Source: an uncultured Bacilli bacterium (GTDB lineage Bacteria; Bacillota_I; Bacilli_A; RF39; UBA660). From it: 9,118 bases of DNA. Where the stretch lies: NCBI GenBank assembly GCA_947623845.1, contig CANQHM010000049.1, forward strand, positions 1-9,118, written 5' to 3'. A program made the position numbers and the translations under genes. Positions 1 to 5,231 of this stretch are shown one piece after another. Within the stretch, counting starts at the first letter, position 1. The number at the start of each line of letters is the position of its first letter. The notes below the pieces were generated by a model that saw nothing but the letters and a program-made list of their open reading frames with translations, did not search any database and was not told the origin of the DNA.

Positions 1-1106
1 AATTCAACATAAGTACCACCTAATTTACGTTTGTATTCATGTAAACCAGCAAGATTATGGTAGGTAGTATGAGGGTCACCGACGGTACCAAAGAGATCTG
101 CAAAGTCTTTACCTTGATCATAAGCATCTTTTATATATTCGTAATAAAGACGATTTACGGTACCAGTGTATTCGGCGATTTCATCATTACCAATGTACAT
201 GGACCAAGCACCTTTTTCGGTATAAGTACAAATTAGAGAAGCGATAACTATTTCTTTATCACCTTTATCACTTAAGAAAGCGATATCTTTTTCCATTTTT
301 GTAACTTTATCTTTATTCTTTTCGGTTTTAATAAGTTCTTGGTATTTTTTTATTACTTTTTGAGGATTTATTTTAGCAATAAAATTTTTGACATAGTTGT
401 TATCTTTAAATACTTTAAAAACATCTTCATAATATTTTTTAGAATAACTAGCAAAACCATCTTTATTAGATATTCTTTGAATTAAGTTATAAAAGTCATC
501 TACTTTATCAGTACATTCAATAGTTAAATCATAATTATAACTACGTTTTATAGAACGCATGAAAGTTTTAGAAATAGTTTGTTCTACTTCACTAAAATCT
601 TTATAGTTTTTAAAATAAGTTCTAAAAGTATAACGCGGTTGGTTATGTTCATATAGTTTATTAAATCCTTTGTGAATATAACCTAATTCTTTTAAATAAT
701 TAAATAATTCATAATTGTTATGACCATTTGGAATAGGTTTAGCTTCTTCATCGATATCTTGATAACTTATAGGGGGATCAATTTTTAGATAAATAGCATT
801 TTCTTTTTTTAAGAAACTTTTAAGATTATCCGTAAATTCTTTTAATAATTCTTTATTATCATAATCGATAACATAACCACGGGGAACATAAAAATAACAC
901 ATATGAAGTGGTGTTTCTTTTTTCATTAATACGGCTTCGGCTTTAATATGACCTTTATCATCTTTAAGACCAACATAAACGGGGATTAAATGCCGATTTT
1001 CTTTATTAACAATACCCCATTCATAAGAATTCATGAAGTGAGCCATTTTATGATTTTTCCAAAATTTTGTGTATTCTTCTTGTTTTAAGTTTGTAACAAA
1101 TTTCAT
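1..1106 (-). CDS. FemA/FemB-family peptidoglycan bridge aminoacyltransferase, partial (C-terminus beyond left edge)
   Basis: I read 368 codons in one open frame on the minus strand from ATG at 1106 to the window edge, where the gene is cut. The family uses aminoacyl-tRNA to add amino acids to the stem-peptide side chain of lipid II, in the cytoplasm at the membrane. Seen: an N-terminal SYEWG motif (27-31), a GNAT-like first lobe, PRYTFRTYF (157-165) opening the second lobe, a lysine-rich helical stretch (about 247-280) that could be the coiled-coil arm, and the diagnostic DLFGTVGDPHTTYHNLAG (337-354) followed by LHEYKRKLGGTYVE. The family is usually about 400-420 residues, so little is missing. 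AGGTGA at 1111-1116 lies 4 nt before the ATG and fixes the start. It has its own promoter and is not simply read through from murF. The family call is strong; the amino acid added (Gly, Ala, Ser) cannot be told, so I give no symbol. Confidence 0.93.
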   Translation of the reverse strand, partial: MKFVTNLKQEEYTKFWKNHKMAHFMNSYEWGIVNKENRHLIPVYVGLKDDKGHIKAEAVLMKKETPLHMCYFYVPRGYVIDYDNKELLKEFTDNLKSFLKKENAIYLKIDPPISYQDIDEEAKPIPNGHNNYELFNYLKELGYIHKGFNKLYEHNQPRYTFRTYFKNYKDFSEVEQTISKTFMRSIKRSYNYDLTIECTDKVDDFYNLIQRISNKDGFASYSKKYYEDVFKVFKDNNYVKNFIAKINPQKVIKKYQELIKTEKNKDKVTKMEKDIAFLSDKGDKEIVIASLICTYTEKGAWSMYIGNDEIAEYTGTVNRLYYEYIKDAYDQGKDFADLFGTVGDPHTTYHNLAGLHEYKRKLGGTYVE

Positions 1107-1122
1107 AGTATCACCTAAATTC

Positions 1123-1151
1123 ATTATATCATAAGTTAAAGTAAGTGTCAT
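1123..1151 (-). promoter_or_regulatory. Predicted sigma-A promoter of the FemA/B-family gene
   Basis: On the minus strand, ATGACA (1146-1151, 5/6 match to TTGACA) and a perfect TATAAT (1123-1128) are separated by 17 nt, with an extended -10 TG one base upstream of the hexamer. The start point would fall near 1116, at the first base of the ribosome binding site, giving a leader of only about 10 nt. Confidence 0.7.
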
Positions 1152-1166
1152 TTTATTAATTAGTTA

Positions 1167-1196
1167 TTTACTTTTCTAAAAAAATTATACTATAAT
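1167..1196 (+). promoter_or_regulatory. Predicted promoter of the 65-residue protein gene
   Basis: TTTACT (1167-1172, 4/6 to TTGACA) and TATAAT (1191-1196) are 18 nt apart. An overlapping TATACT (1186-1191) is an alternative -10 that leaves a slightly longer leader (start near 1198). It is divergent from the FemA/B-family promoter, with about 15 bp between the two -35 regions. Confidence 0.5.
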
Positions 1197-1202
1197 TAAA
1201 GT

Positions 1203-1208
1203 AGGTGA
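1203..1208 (+). promoter_or_regulatory. Ribosome binding site deciding the ATG at 1214
   Basis: AGGTGA ends 5 nt before ATG 1214. The upstream in-frame GTG at 1205 lies inside this site, so it cannot be the start. Confidence 0.75.
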
Positions 1209-1213
1209 AGGTA

Positions 1214-1411
1214 ATGGAAATGGATAGATTAAATGAAATTGAAGAAAAGTTAAATGCCGCTTATGTGGAATTAAAAAAAGCTTCTCATGATGAACGCGGT
1301 AAATGGACGTTATTAATTATTGCGTTACAAAATGAGAAGATAACTATTTTACAAGAGTTACTCCAAAAGAATACCCTTAACATTAATGATAAAAGTTTTG
1401 TAAATCATTAA
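1214..1411 (+). CDS. Small hypothetical protein, 65 residues, helical/coiled-coil-like
   Basis: I do not recognise this protein. It starts at ATG 1214, placed by an AGGTGA site, and runs 65 residues to TAA. The first half is highly charged (EIEEKLNAAYVELKKASHDE) with hydrophobic residues spaced as in an amphipathic helix. The middle (WTLLIIALQNEKITILQELLQ) is hydrophobic with regular polar breaks, which suggests a second helix of a helical hairpin rather than a membrane span. There is no signal peptide and no cysteine. It sits alone on the plus strand between two minus-strand cell-wall genes, with its own likely promoter, and converges on murF with a 29-bp overlap. A good promoter, a good binding site and native-looking composition argue that it is real. 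Any link to cell-wall synthesis is only positional. Confidence 0.7.
   Translation: MEMDRLNEIEEKLNAAYVELKKASHDERGKWTLLIIALQNEKITILQELLQKNTLNINDKSFVNH
1383..1411. repeat. Inverted repeat spanning the convergent gene ends (possible weak terminator)
   Basis: TTAATGAT (1383-1390) and its exact complement ATCATTAA (1404-1411) flank a 13-nt spacer. The arms begin and end exactly at the two stop codons: TAA of the small gene at 1409-1411, and TAA of murF read on the minus strand at 1383-1385. It could form an 8-bp AU-rich hairpin in either transcript, but no T-tract follows on either side, so termination would be weak or factor-dependent. Confidence 0.45.
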
Positions 1412-2765
1412 CAATTTCTTTAAATTTCATACCATTAGAGGCTTTAAATAAAACGGTATCATGGGGTTTTAAAATATTAGTTAGTTCTTTAGTAGCGGTA
1501 TTATTATCAGGACAAATGATTATTTGTTCTTTTTTCATACCTAGTTCTTGAGCTTTGTTAGCGATATGGGTTGCTTCTTTGCCAACAGTTAGAAGAATAT
1601 CGATATTATTTTGGAAGACAGCAGTACCAACTTCTTCGTGTAAGGTTTTACTATAAGTACCTAGTTCTAACATATCACCTAAAACAGCGATTTTACGAGT
1701 AGGGTATCTTCCGAGTATTTCTAGAGAAGACTTCATAGAATCCACACTAGCATTATAAGCATCATTTATAAAAGTCATATCATGAACAGATATAAATTCC
1801 ATTCTATTTTTAGTTAGAGAAATATTTAAGATACCATTAATAATTTTAGAAGCGGGGACACTCATAAGAGTACCAACTGCAAAAGCAATTAAACTATTAT
1901 AAATGAAGACTTTACCAGGAACTGGACATTTAACATCATACTTTTCATCATGATAAGTAATCGTAAAAGTAGAATAGTTTTCCATTAGGTTGATATTTGC
2001 GGCCATAAAATCACTAGGGTTATCAATACCAATAGTTATTACATTATCTTTATGAGTTTCATAATAAGTATGTAACATATCATTATCATTATTAATTACT
2101 AAGATACCATCTTTATCCATACCATTAATAATTTCTAATTTAGCTTTTAAAATATTTTCTCGTGAACCAAGTTCCCCAATATGGGCGGTACCGACATTCG
2201 TGATAACACTGATATGGGGATGAGTGATCTTAGTAAGATAATCGATTTCCCCAAGATGGTTCATACCCATTTCAATAACCGCCGCTTCTTCATCTTGTAA
2301 ACGTAATAAAGTTAGGGGTAGACCAATATTGTTATTAAAGTTACCTTCTGTTTTTAAAGTTTTATAATGCGTATTTAAAACACTATAAATCATATCACGG
2401 GTAGAAGTTTTACCAACACTACCAGTAACTCCTACAAATTTAGCTTTAGAATTGTTTCTTTTCGTTTCAGCAAGAAGTTTTAAAGCTATGAGAGAGTTAT
2501 CAACAACAATGATAGGTTTATCTTCTTTAGCAATAGAGTTATTAGTAACATATTCTTTTTCTAAGATAATGGCATTAGCACCTTTAGCAAAAGCATCTTG
2601 ATAGAATGAACTACCATCAAAGTTTTCACCTTTAATACCAATGTAAGTATCTCCCTCTTTAATTTCTCTAGTATCTTTAGTAAAAGAAGAACAAATAGTA
2701 TTTTCATCACCACATAAAAGCGTAGCATGACAAATTGATAAGATATCTTTAACTGTAAAATTCAT
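1383..2765 (-). CDS. murF: UDP-N-acetylmuramoyl-tripeptide--D-alanyl-D-alanine ligase (MurF)
   Basis: MurF joins D-Ala-D-Ala to the UDP-MurNAc-tripeptide with ATP, the last cytoplasmic step of peptidoglycan precursor synthesis. The 460 residues are normal for the family. Domains in order: N-terminal substrate-binding domain (about 1-105, with KDTREIKEGDTYIGIKG, 30-46); central ATPase domain with P-loop TGSVGKTST (114-122), TEGNFNNNIGLPLTLL (139-154), EMGMNHLGEI (165-174) and NVGTAHIGELGS (190-201); C-terminal domain (about 320-460) with NDAYNASVDSM (334-344), AVLGDMLELG (360-369) and a closing LFKASNGMKFKEIV. The last segment reads KASNGM where many members have KGSRGM, a mild change. AGGTGA at 2770-2775, 4 nt before ATG 2765, sets the start. 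The 3' end overlaps the convergent 65-residue gene. Confidence 0.96.
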   Translation of the reverse strand: MNFTVKDILSICHATLLCGDENTICSSFTKDTREIKEGDTYIGIKGENFDGSSFYQDAFAKGANAIILEKEYVTNNSIAKEDKPIIVVDNSLIALKLLAETKRNNSKAKFVGVTGSVGKTSTRDMIYSVLNTHYKTLKTEGNFNNNIGLPLTLLRLQDEEAAVIEMGMNHLGEIDYLTKITHPHISVITNVGTAHIGELGSRENILKAKLEIINGMDKDGILVINNDNDMLHTYYETHKDNVITIGIDNPSDFMAANINLMENYSTFTITYHDEKYDVKCPVPGKVFIYNSLIAFAVGTLMSVPASKIINGILNISLTKNRMEFISVHDMTFINDAYNASVDSMKSSLEILGRYPTRKIAVLGDMLELGTYSKTLHEEVGTAVFQNNIDILLTVGKEATHIANKAQELGMKKEQIIICPDNNTATKELTNILKPHDTVLFKASNGMKFKEIVNDLQNFYH

Positions 2766-2781
2766 AATTTCACCTCATAAA

Positions 2782-2809
2782 TTAATATTAACATAAAATT
2801 ATATGTAAA
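2782..2809 (-). promoter_or_regulatory. Possible murF promoter
   Basis: Minus-strand TTTACA (2804-2809, 5/6) with TATTAA (2782-2787, 4/6) 16 nt downstream would start transcription near 2775, again at the ribosome binding site. A competing perfect TATAAT at 2798-2803 has no recognisable -35. One of the two is probably used; the sequence does not settle which. Confidence 0.35.
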
Positions 2810-2849
2810 GTAAATTAGGTTTATGCTAGTATTTTTAAGATTTTATCGA

Positions 2850-2855
2850 TACAAT
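2850..2855 (+). promoter_or_regulatory. Possible -10 box for the Cys-His-Asp protein gene
   Basis: TACAAT (5/6 to TATAAT) lies 22 nt before ATG 2878. No convincing -35 is found 15-19 nt upstream. An alternative extended -10, TGCTAGTAT at 2824-2832, also lacks a good -35. Low certainty. Confidence 0.25.
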
Positions 2856-2866
2856 TATGGTAAGGT

Positions 2867-2872
2867 AGGTGG
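2867..2872 (+). promoter_or_regulatory. Ribosome binding site deciding the ATG at 2878
   Basis: AGGTGG ends 5 nt before ATG 2878. An in-frame GTG at 2869 lies inside the site and is therefore an unlikely start. Confidence 0.65.
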
Positions 2873-2877
2873 ATGTT

Positions 2878-3336
2878 ATGGAAGAAAAAATAATAACGGA
2901 TGTAGATACAGTTTTAAAAGTTATTGAAGAAATAAATAATAATTTTCCTAAGGTTATGGAGAAGATTAGTCCTTTAAATCCGCATCGGGATCCTTTTAAC
3001 TATTATATGACAGGAAGTTGCCTTTATTACGCAGAGTTATTACACGATATTTTTGAAGATTATGCTACTTATTGCAAAACCGATAGTCATGCTTTTGTAA
3101 AAATAGGAGATCATTATTACGATGTATGTGGGGTGAATACGGATGCGCAATTTAAAAGAGTGACGGTGGAAGAATTTTCGAAAGAGGAAGAACCATACTT
3201 TTTTATGGCAACACTAGGTTTTGGCAGAAAAAATGATGAAGTAGATAAACAACTTATCAAAGAACTTACAAATATTGGGAAAGAAGCATTAGCACAAATT
3301 CTAGAAAATAGGTTGGCAACAAAAAATACTCTGTAA
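2878..3336 (+). CDS. Hypothetical protein with putative Cys-His-Asp papain/transglutaminase-like core, 152 residues
   Basis: I cannot name the family with certainty. From ATG 2878 the protein is 152 residues, with no signal peptide or membrane span, so probably cytoplasmic. The core reads TGSCLYYAELLHDIF (45-59), SHAFVKIGDHYYDVCGV (70-86). C48 at the start of a helix, H71 opening a beta strand and D82 on the next strand have the order and spacing of the Cys-His-Asp triad in papain-like and transglutaminase-like folds (residues seen; fold inferred). The rest is acidic helix at the N-terminus (1-30) and a charged C-terminal helix (about 117-147). It could be a thiol hydrolase or amidase, or a catalytically dead relative. 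It diverges from murF and shares a terminator with the cyclophilin gene, so it looks monocistronic; the neighbours do not indicate a substrate. Confidence 0.8.
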   Translation: MEEKIITDVDTVLKVIEEINNNFPKVMEKISPLNPHRDPFNYYMTGSCLYYAELLHDIFEDYATYCKTDSHAFVKIGDHYYDVCGVNTDAQFKRVTVEEFSKEEEPYFFMATLGFGRKNDEVDKQLIKELTNIGKEALAQILENRLATKNTL

Positions 3337-3347
3337 TAAGAGTATTT
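3324..3347. terminator. Shared bidirectional intrinsic terminator between convergent genes
   Basis: An 8-bp stem, AAATACTC (3324-3331) with GAGTATTT (3340-3347), closes an 8-nt loop. On the minus strand it runs into six T (complement of A 3321-3326, partly in the stem), a good terminator for the dUTPase/cyclophilin operon. On the plus strand it is followed by TTTAATTTTT, a weaker tract. The plus-gene stop codon (3334-3336) sits in the loop and the minus-gene stop codon (3346-3348) at the foot of the stem. Confidence 0.7.
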
Positions 3348-3990
3348 AATTTTTCTCTGGTTCTGGGTAATCAACGCCTTTAGTATCAACTAAAGCTTTT
3401 TTGATGGTAAGATTAGTTTCTAGTTTTCCAGTTTCGGAATCAGCAATTTTTTCTTTACTAGCAATTTTTTCAATGACATCCATACCTTTAATTACTTTAC
3501 CAAAAGCAGCATAGCTACCATCTAAATTAGAGGCCGTATCTAAACAGATGAAGAACTGACTGCCAGCACTATTAGGTAGGCCACTACGAGCCATAGATAC
3601 AATACCTTTTTCGTGTTTTAAAGTATTTTTATAATATTTGTTAGTTTCAAATTCACCATAGATAGAATAACCAGGGCCACCAGTACCAGTACCTTTAGGG
3701 TCGCCACCTTGTAAAACAAAACCAGGTACTAAACGATGGAAACTATTATTATCATAAAAACCACTTTTAACTAGAGAAATAAAGTTATTAACGGTATTTG
3801 GGGCATACTCAGGGTATAATTCCATAACTATAGCACCATAGTTTTCAATTTCCATAGCAACTACGGGGTTTTTATCACCATATTTTATTTCGGTAACGTT
3901 TCCATCAACATCAAAGTTAATACCTAAGTTTTTATTACCACAACCAGTCATTAAAAATAAAGTAGCAATAATTAATAAAATCTTTTTCAT
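3346..3990 (-). CDS. Cyclophilin-type peptidyl-prolyl cis-trans isomerase, lipoprotein
   Basis: It catalyses prolyl cis-trans isomerisation and probably acts as a foldase anchored outside the membrane. The mature start is set at ATG 3990: this gives MKKILLIIATLFLMTGC, a lipoprotein signal with lipobox LMTGC and lipidated C17, 214 residues in all. The frame stays open upstream to 4056, but that would bury the signal peptide. The cyclophilin domain (about 43-205) shows FHRLVPGFVLQGGDPKG (84-100; R86, F91 and Q94 are active-site positions), GIVSMAR (129-135), GSQFFI (143-148; Q145, F147) and LDGSYAAFG (156-164), where the eukaryotic histidine is replaced by Y160, as happens in bacterial members. 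It starts 7 bp after the dUTPase stop; its AGTAGGTA ribosome binding site contains that stop codon, so translation is probably coupled. The role in a nucleotide operon is unexplained. Confidence 0.93.
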   Translation of the reverse strand: MKKILLIIATLFLMTGCGNKNLGINFDVDGNVTEIKYGDKNPVVAMEIENYGAIVMELYPEYAPNTVNNFISLVKSGFYDNNSFHRLVPGFVLQGGDPKGTGTGGPGYSIYGEFETNKYYKNTLKHEKGIVSMARSGLPNSAGSQFFICLDTASNLDGSYAAFGKVIKGMDVIEKIASKEKIADSETGKLETNLTIKKALVDTKGVDYPEPEKN

Positions 3991-3997
3991 ATGATAC

Positions 3998-4456
3998 CTA
4001 CTTATCGGTAGAACCGAAACCACCTTTACGGATGCCGGTAGCATGGTCATTATCAATAGGTAAGAATTTCATAAATATTACTTGACCTATCGCATCACCT
4101 TTTTTAATTTCTAAGTCATGATCTAATATATTGTAGTATTGGAAATAAAAATGACCATCATTACTTTCATTACCATAATAATCGGCATCAACAATACCAA
4201 TACTATTCGCCATAACTAAACCTTTTTTAGGGCCGGAACTACGATTTACTAAAATATAGTATTCATCATCTTGGCAGTAAGCTTTAAGACCCGTAGGAAC
4301 TAAAGTAGGTTTACCTCCTAGTTTAAAGGGCGGGATGACCATGTCTTCCGCTGCTTCAATATCATAAGCTGCCGAATGAGCAGTCTTTCTTACGGGAAGA
4401 TGAATATCTTTGTCTTCCCAACCTTTAGCAATTTCAAATCCTCTTAATTTTTCCAT
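3998..4456 (-). CDS. dut: dUTP diphosphatase (trimeric dUTPase family)
   Basis: It hydrolyses dUTP to dUMP and pyrophosphate, keeping uracil out of DNA and supplying dUMP for thymidylate. The 152 residues match the homotrimeric family. All five motifs are visible: motif 1 SAAYDIEAAED (28-38), motif 2 NRSSGPKKG (71-79), motif 3 NSIGIVDADYYGN (84-96) with catalytic D90 and the base-stacking tyrosine, motif 4 GDAIGQVIF (120-128), and motif 5 RKGGFGSTDK (143-152) at the very C-terminus. A short loop NESNDGHFYFQYYN follows motif 3. The start is ATG 4456 with AAAGGTG upstream. It lies 27 bp after the Crp/Fnr-type gene, probably in one operon with it; a TATACT at 4478-4483 could be an internal -10 but has no -35. 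dCTP deaminase is related, but motif 5 and the length favour dUTPase. Confidence 0.93.
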   Translation of the reverse strand: MEKLRGFEIAKGWEDKDIHLPVRKTAHSAAYDIEAAEDMVIPPFKLGGKPTLVPTGLKAYCQDDEYYILVNRSSGPKKGLVMANSIGIVDADYYGNESNDGHFYFQYYNILDHDLEIKKGDAIGQVIFMKFLPIDNDHATGIRKGGFGSTDK

Positions 4457-4483
4457 AATTTCACACCTTTCTTATATAGTATA

Positions 4484-5119
4484 TCATACTTTATCATATA
4501 ATAGGGTAATTCTTCTTCCTTTTATAGCAATTAAACCTTCTTCTTTTAAATATTTTAGTTCGCGAGACATGGCACAGCGATCGATGGCGAGGTAGTCCGC
4601 AAGATCCGTGAAAGTAAAGGGAAGATAGATAATTCTAGAACCATGATTACTACTAGTTATATTAAAATATTCTAGTAAACGGTTACGAATTGTTTTCTTA
4701 GTAAGAATTTCAATTCTTTCATTCTTTTCTTGCATCTTAGAAGTAGTTATTTGTAAGATGTTTTTTAAAAACTGATTATAACTTTCGGTATTTAAGTTTA
4801 GATTTAAGACTTGGTCATAATCAAAGACATAAAGAAGGGTATCTTCTTTGGTAATTATTTCATATTCATTACTATTAATGTGGGAAATGACGGCTCCGAA
4901 AATGTCATTTTCATTTAATTCTTCGATTAAACTTTGGTTACCATTGTAGTCTGTTTTAATGATTTGTAAAGAACCGTAAACGATAATGCCAATTAAGTTG
5001 TCACCAATAACATTTTGGAAAATACTAGAATTTTTTTTGAAAAAAAGTTGCGAAGCTTCGAAATTTCGGAGTAAAATTTTTTGATTTCGACTACTAATAT
5101 TTTGAAATGGTTCCATCAT
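4484..5119 (-). CDS. Crp/Fnr-family transcriptional regulator, candidate regulator of nrdDG
   Basis: A 211-residue DNA-binding regulator with the usual layout: beta-roll sensor (about 25-110, IGIIVYGSLQIIKTDYNGNQSLIEELNENDIFG), long dimerisation helix (about 113-148) and winged helix (about 165-211) with helix-turn-helix FTDLADYLAIDRCAMSRELKYLKEEGLI (170-197). The beta-roll lacks the GE...R-(S/T)-A cassette of cyclic-nucleotide binders, and the protein has one cysteine (C182, in the recognition region), so neither cAMP nor an Fnr-type Fe-S cluster is expected; the signal is unknown. ATG 5119 is chosen because AAGGAG (5127-5132) is 7 nt upstream; the open frame to 5176 crosses the promoter. 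It is divergent from nrdD and heads the regulator-dut-cyclophilin operon. Homopolymer runs of 8 and 7 bases near codons 26-31 could slip. The stop is TGA. Confidence 0.92.
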   Translation of the reverse strand: MMEPFQNISSRNQKILLRNFEASQLFFKKNSSIFQNVIGDNLIGIIVYGSLQIIKTDYNGNQSLIEELNENDIFGAVISHINSNEYEIITKEDTLLYVFDYDQVLNLNLNTESYNQFLKNILQITTSKMQEKNERIEILTKKTIRNRLLEYFNITSSNHGSRIIYLPFTFTDLADYLAIDRCAMSRELKYLKEEGLIAIKGRRITLLYDKV

Positions 5120-5126
5120 TTTACAT

Positions 5127-5132
5127 CTCCTT
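5127..5132 (-). promoter_or_regulatory. Ribosome binding site deciding the regulator start at 5119
   Basis: AAGGAG on the minus strand lies 7 nt before ATG 5119. A second ATG immediately follows (5116), so translation may begin at either; the frame is the same. Confidence 0.75.
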
Positions 5133-5138
5133 AAAAAA

Positions 5139-5167
5139 ATTTTAACATAAATCGTAAAATGTTGCAA
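5139..5167 (-). promoter_or_regulatory. Predicted promoter of the Crp/Fnr-type regulator operon
   Basis: On the minus strand, TTGCAA (5162-5167, 4/6 to TTGACA) and TAAAAT (5139-5144, 5/6) are 17 nt apart, with an extended -10 TG just upstream of the hexamer. The -35 box lies entirely inside the palindrome at 5160-5175, so a protein bound there should block this promoter. The start would be near 5132. Confidence 0.55.
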
Positions 5168-5175
5168 TTGCAACA
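5160..5175. promoter_or_regulatory. Perfect 16-bp palindrome, probable operator of the divergent regulator
   Basis: TGTTGCAATTGCAACA is a perfect inverted repeat with half-sites TGTTGC and GCAACA around AATT. It lies between the regulator gene and nrdD. Its centre (5167.5) is exactly 41.5 bp before the predicted nrdD start point (5209), the class II activator position used by Crp/Fnr proteins, and it covers the -35 of the regulator promoter. The palindrome is seen; binding by the neighbouring regulator is inferred. It does not match the Fnr (TTGAT-N4-ATCAA), Crp (TGTGA-N6-TCACA) or NrdR consensus. Confidence 0.65.
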
Positions 5176-5193
5176 ATATTATTTTTTTGATTG

Positions 5194-5202
5194 TGATATA
5201 CT
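5194..5202 (+). promoter_or_regulatory. Predicted extended -10 promoter of nrdDG, without -35 box
   Basis: TGATATACT carries an extended -10 TG and TATACT (5197-5202). Hexamers at 16-18 nt spacing upstream match TTGACA at no more than 2 of 6 positions, so the promoter probably needs an activator. The start is predicted near 5209, leaving a leader of about 23 nt. Confidence 0.6.
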
Positions 5203-5231
5203 AAGTTTGTAATAGAGAAGGAGTATGAGTT

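Noticed and set aside
3117..3389. Minus-strand 90-codon frame opposite the Cys-His-Asp protein
   Set aside because: It crosses the shared terminator and has a composition typical of a reverse-frame shadow. The plus-strand gene has the better start signals.
3991..4056. Longer cyclophilin start reading back into dut
   Set aside because: The extension would bury an obvious lipoprotein signal peptide. ATG 3990 has a ribosome binding site and a clean lipobox.
4484..4486. TGA stop of the regulator as a possible tryptophan codon (mollicute code)
   Set aside because: Recoding would add only four residues before TAA. Every tryptophan in the long genes is TGG and no conserved protein needs TGA read through, so the standard code fits.
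4471..4500. Separate dut promoter or hairpin between the regulator gene and dut
   Set aside because: TATACT at 4478-4483 has no -35 at proper spacing, and AGTAT/ATACT is only a 5-bp repeat. The 27-bp gap fits operon read-through; it is left as a possibility only.
5176..5231. NrdR box or full Fnr site before nrdD
   Set aside because: No pair of NrdR-like boxes is present, and TTGAT at 5187-5191 is a single half-site without a matching ATCAA. The palindrome at 5160-5175 explains the region better.
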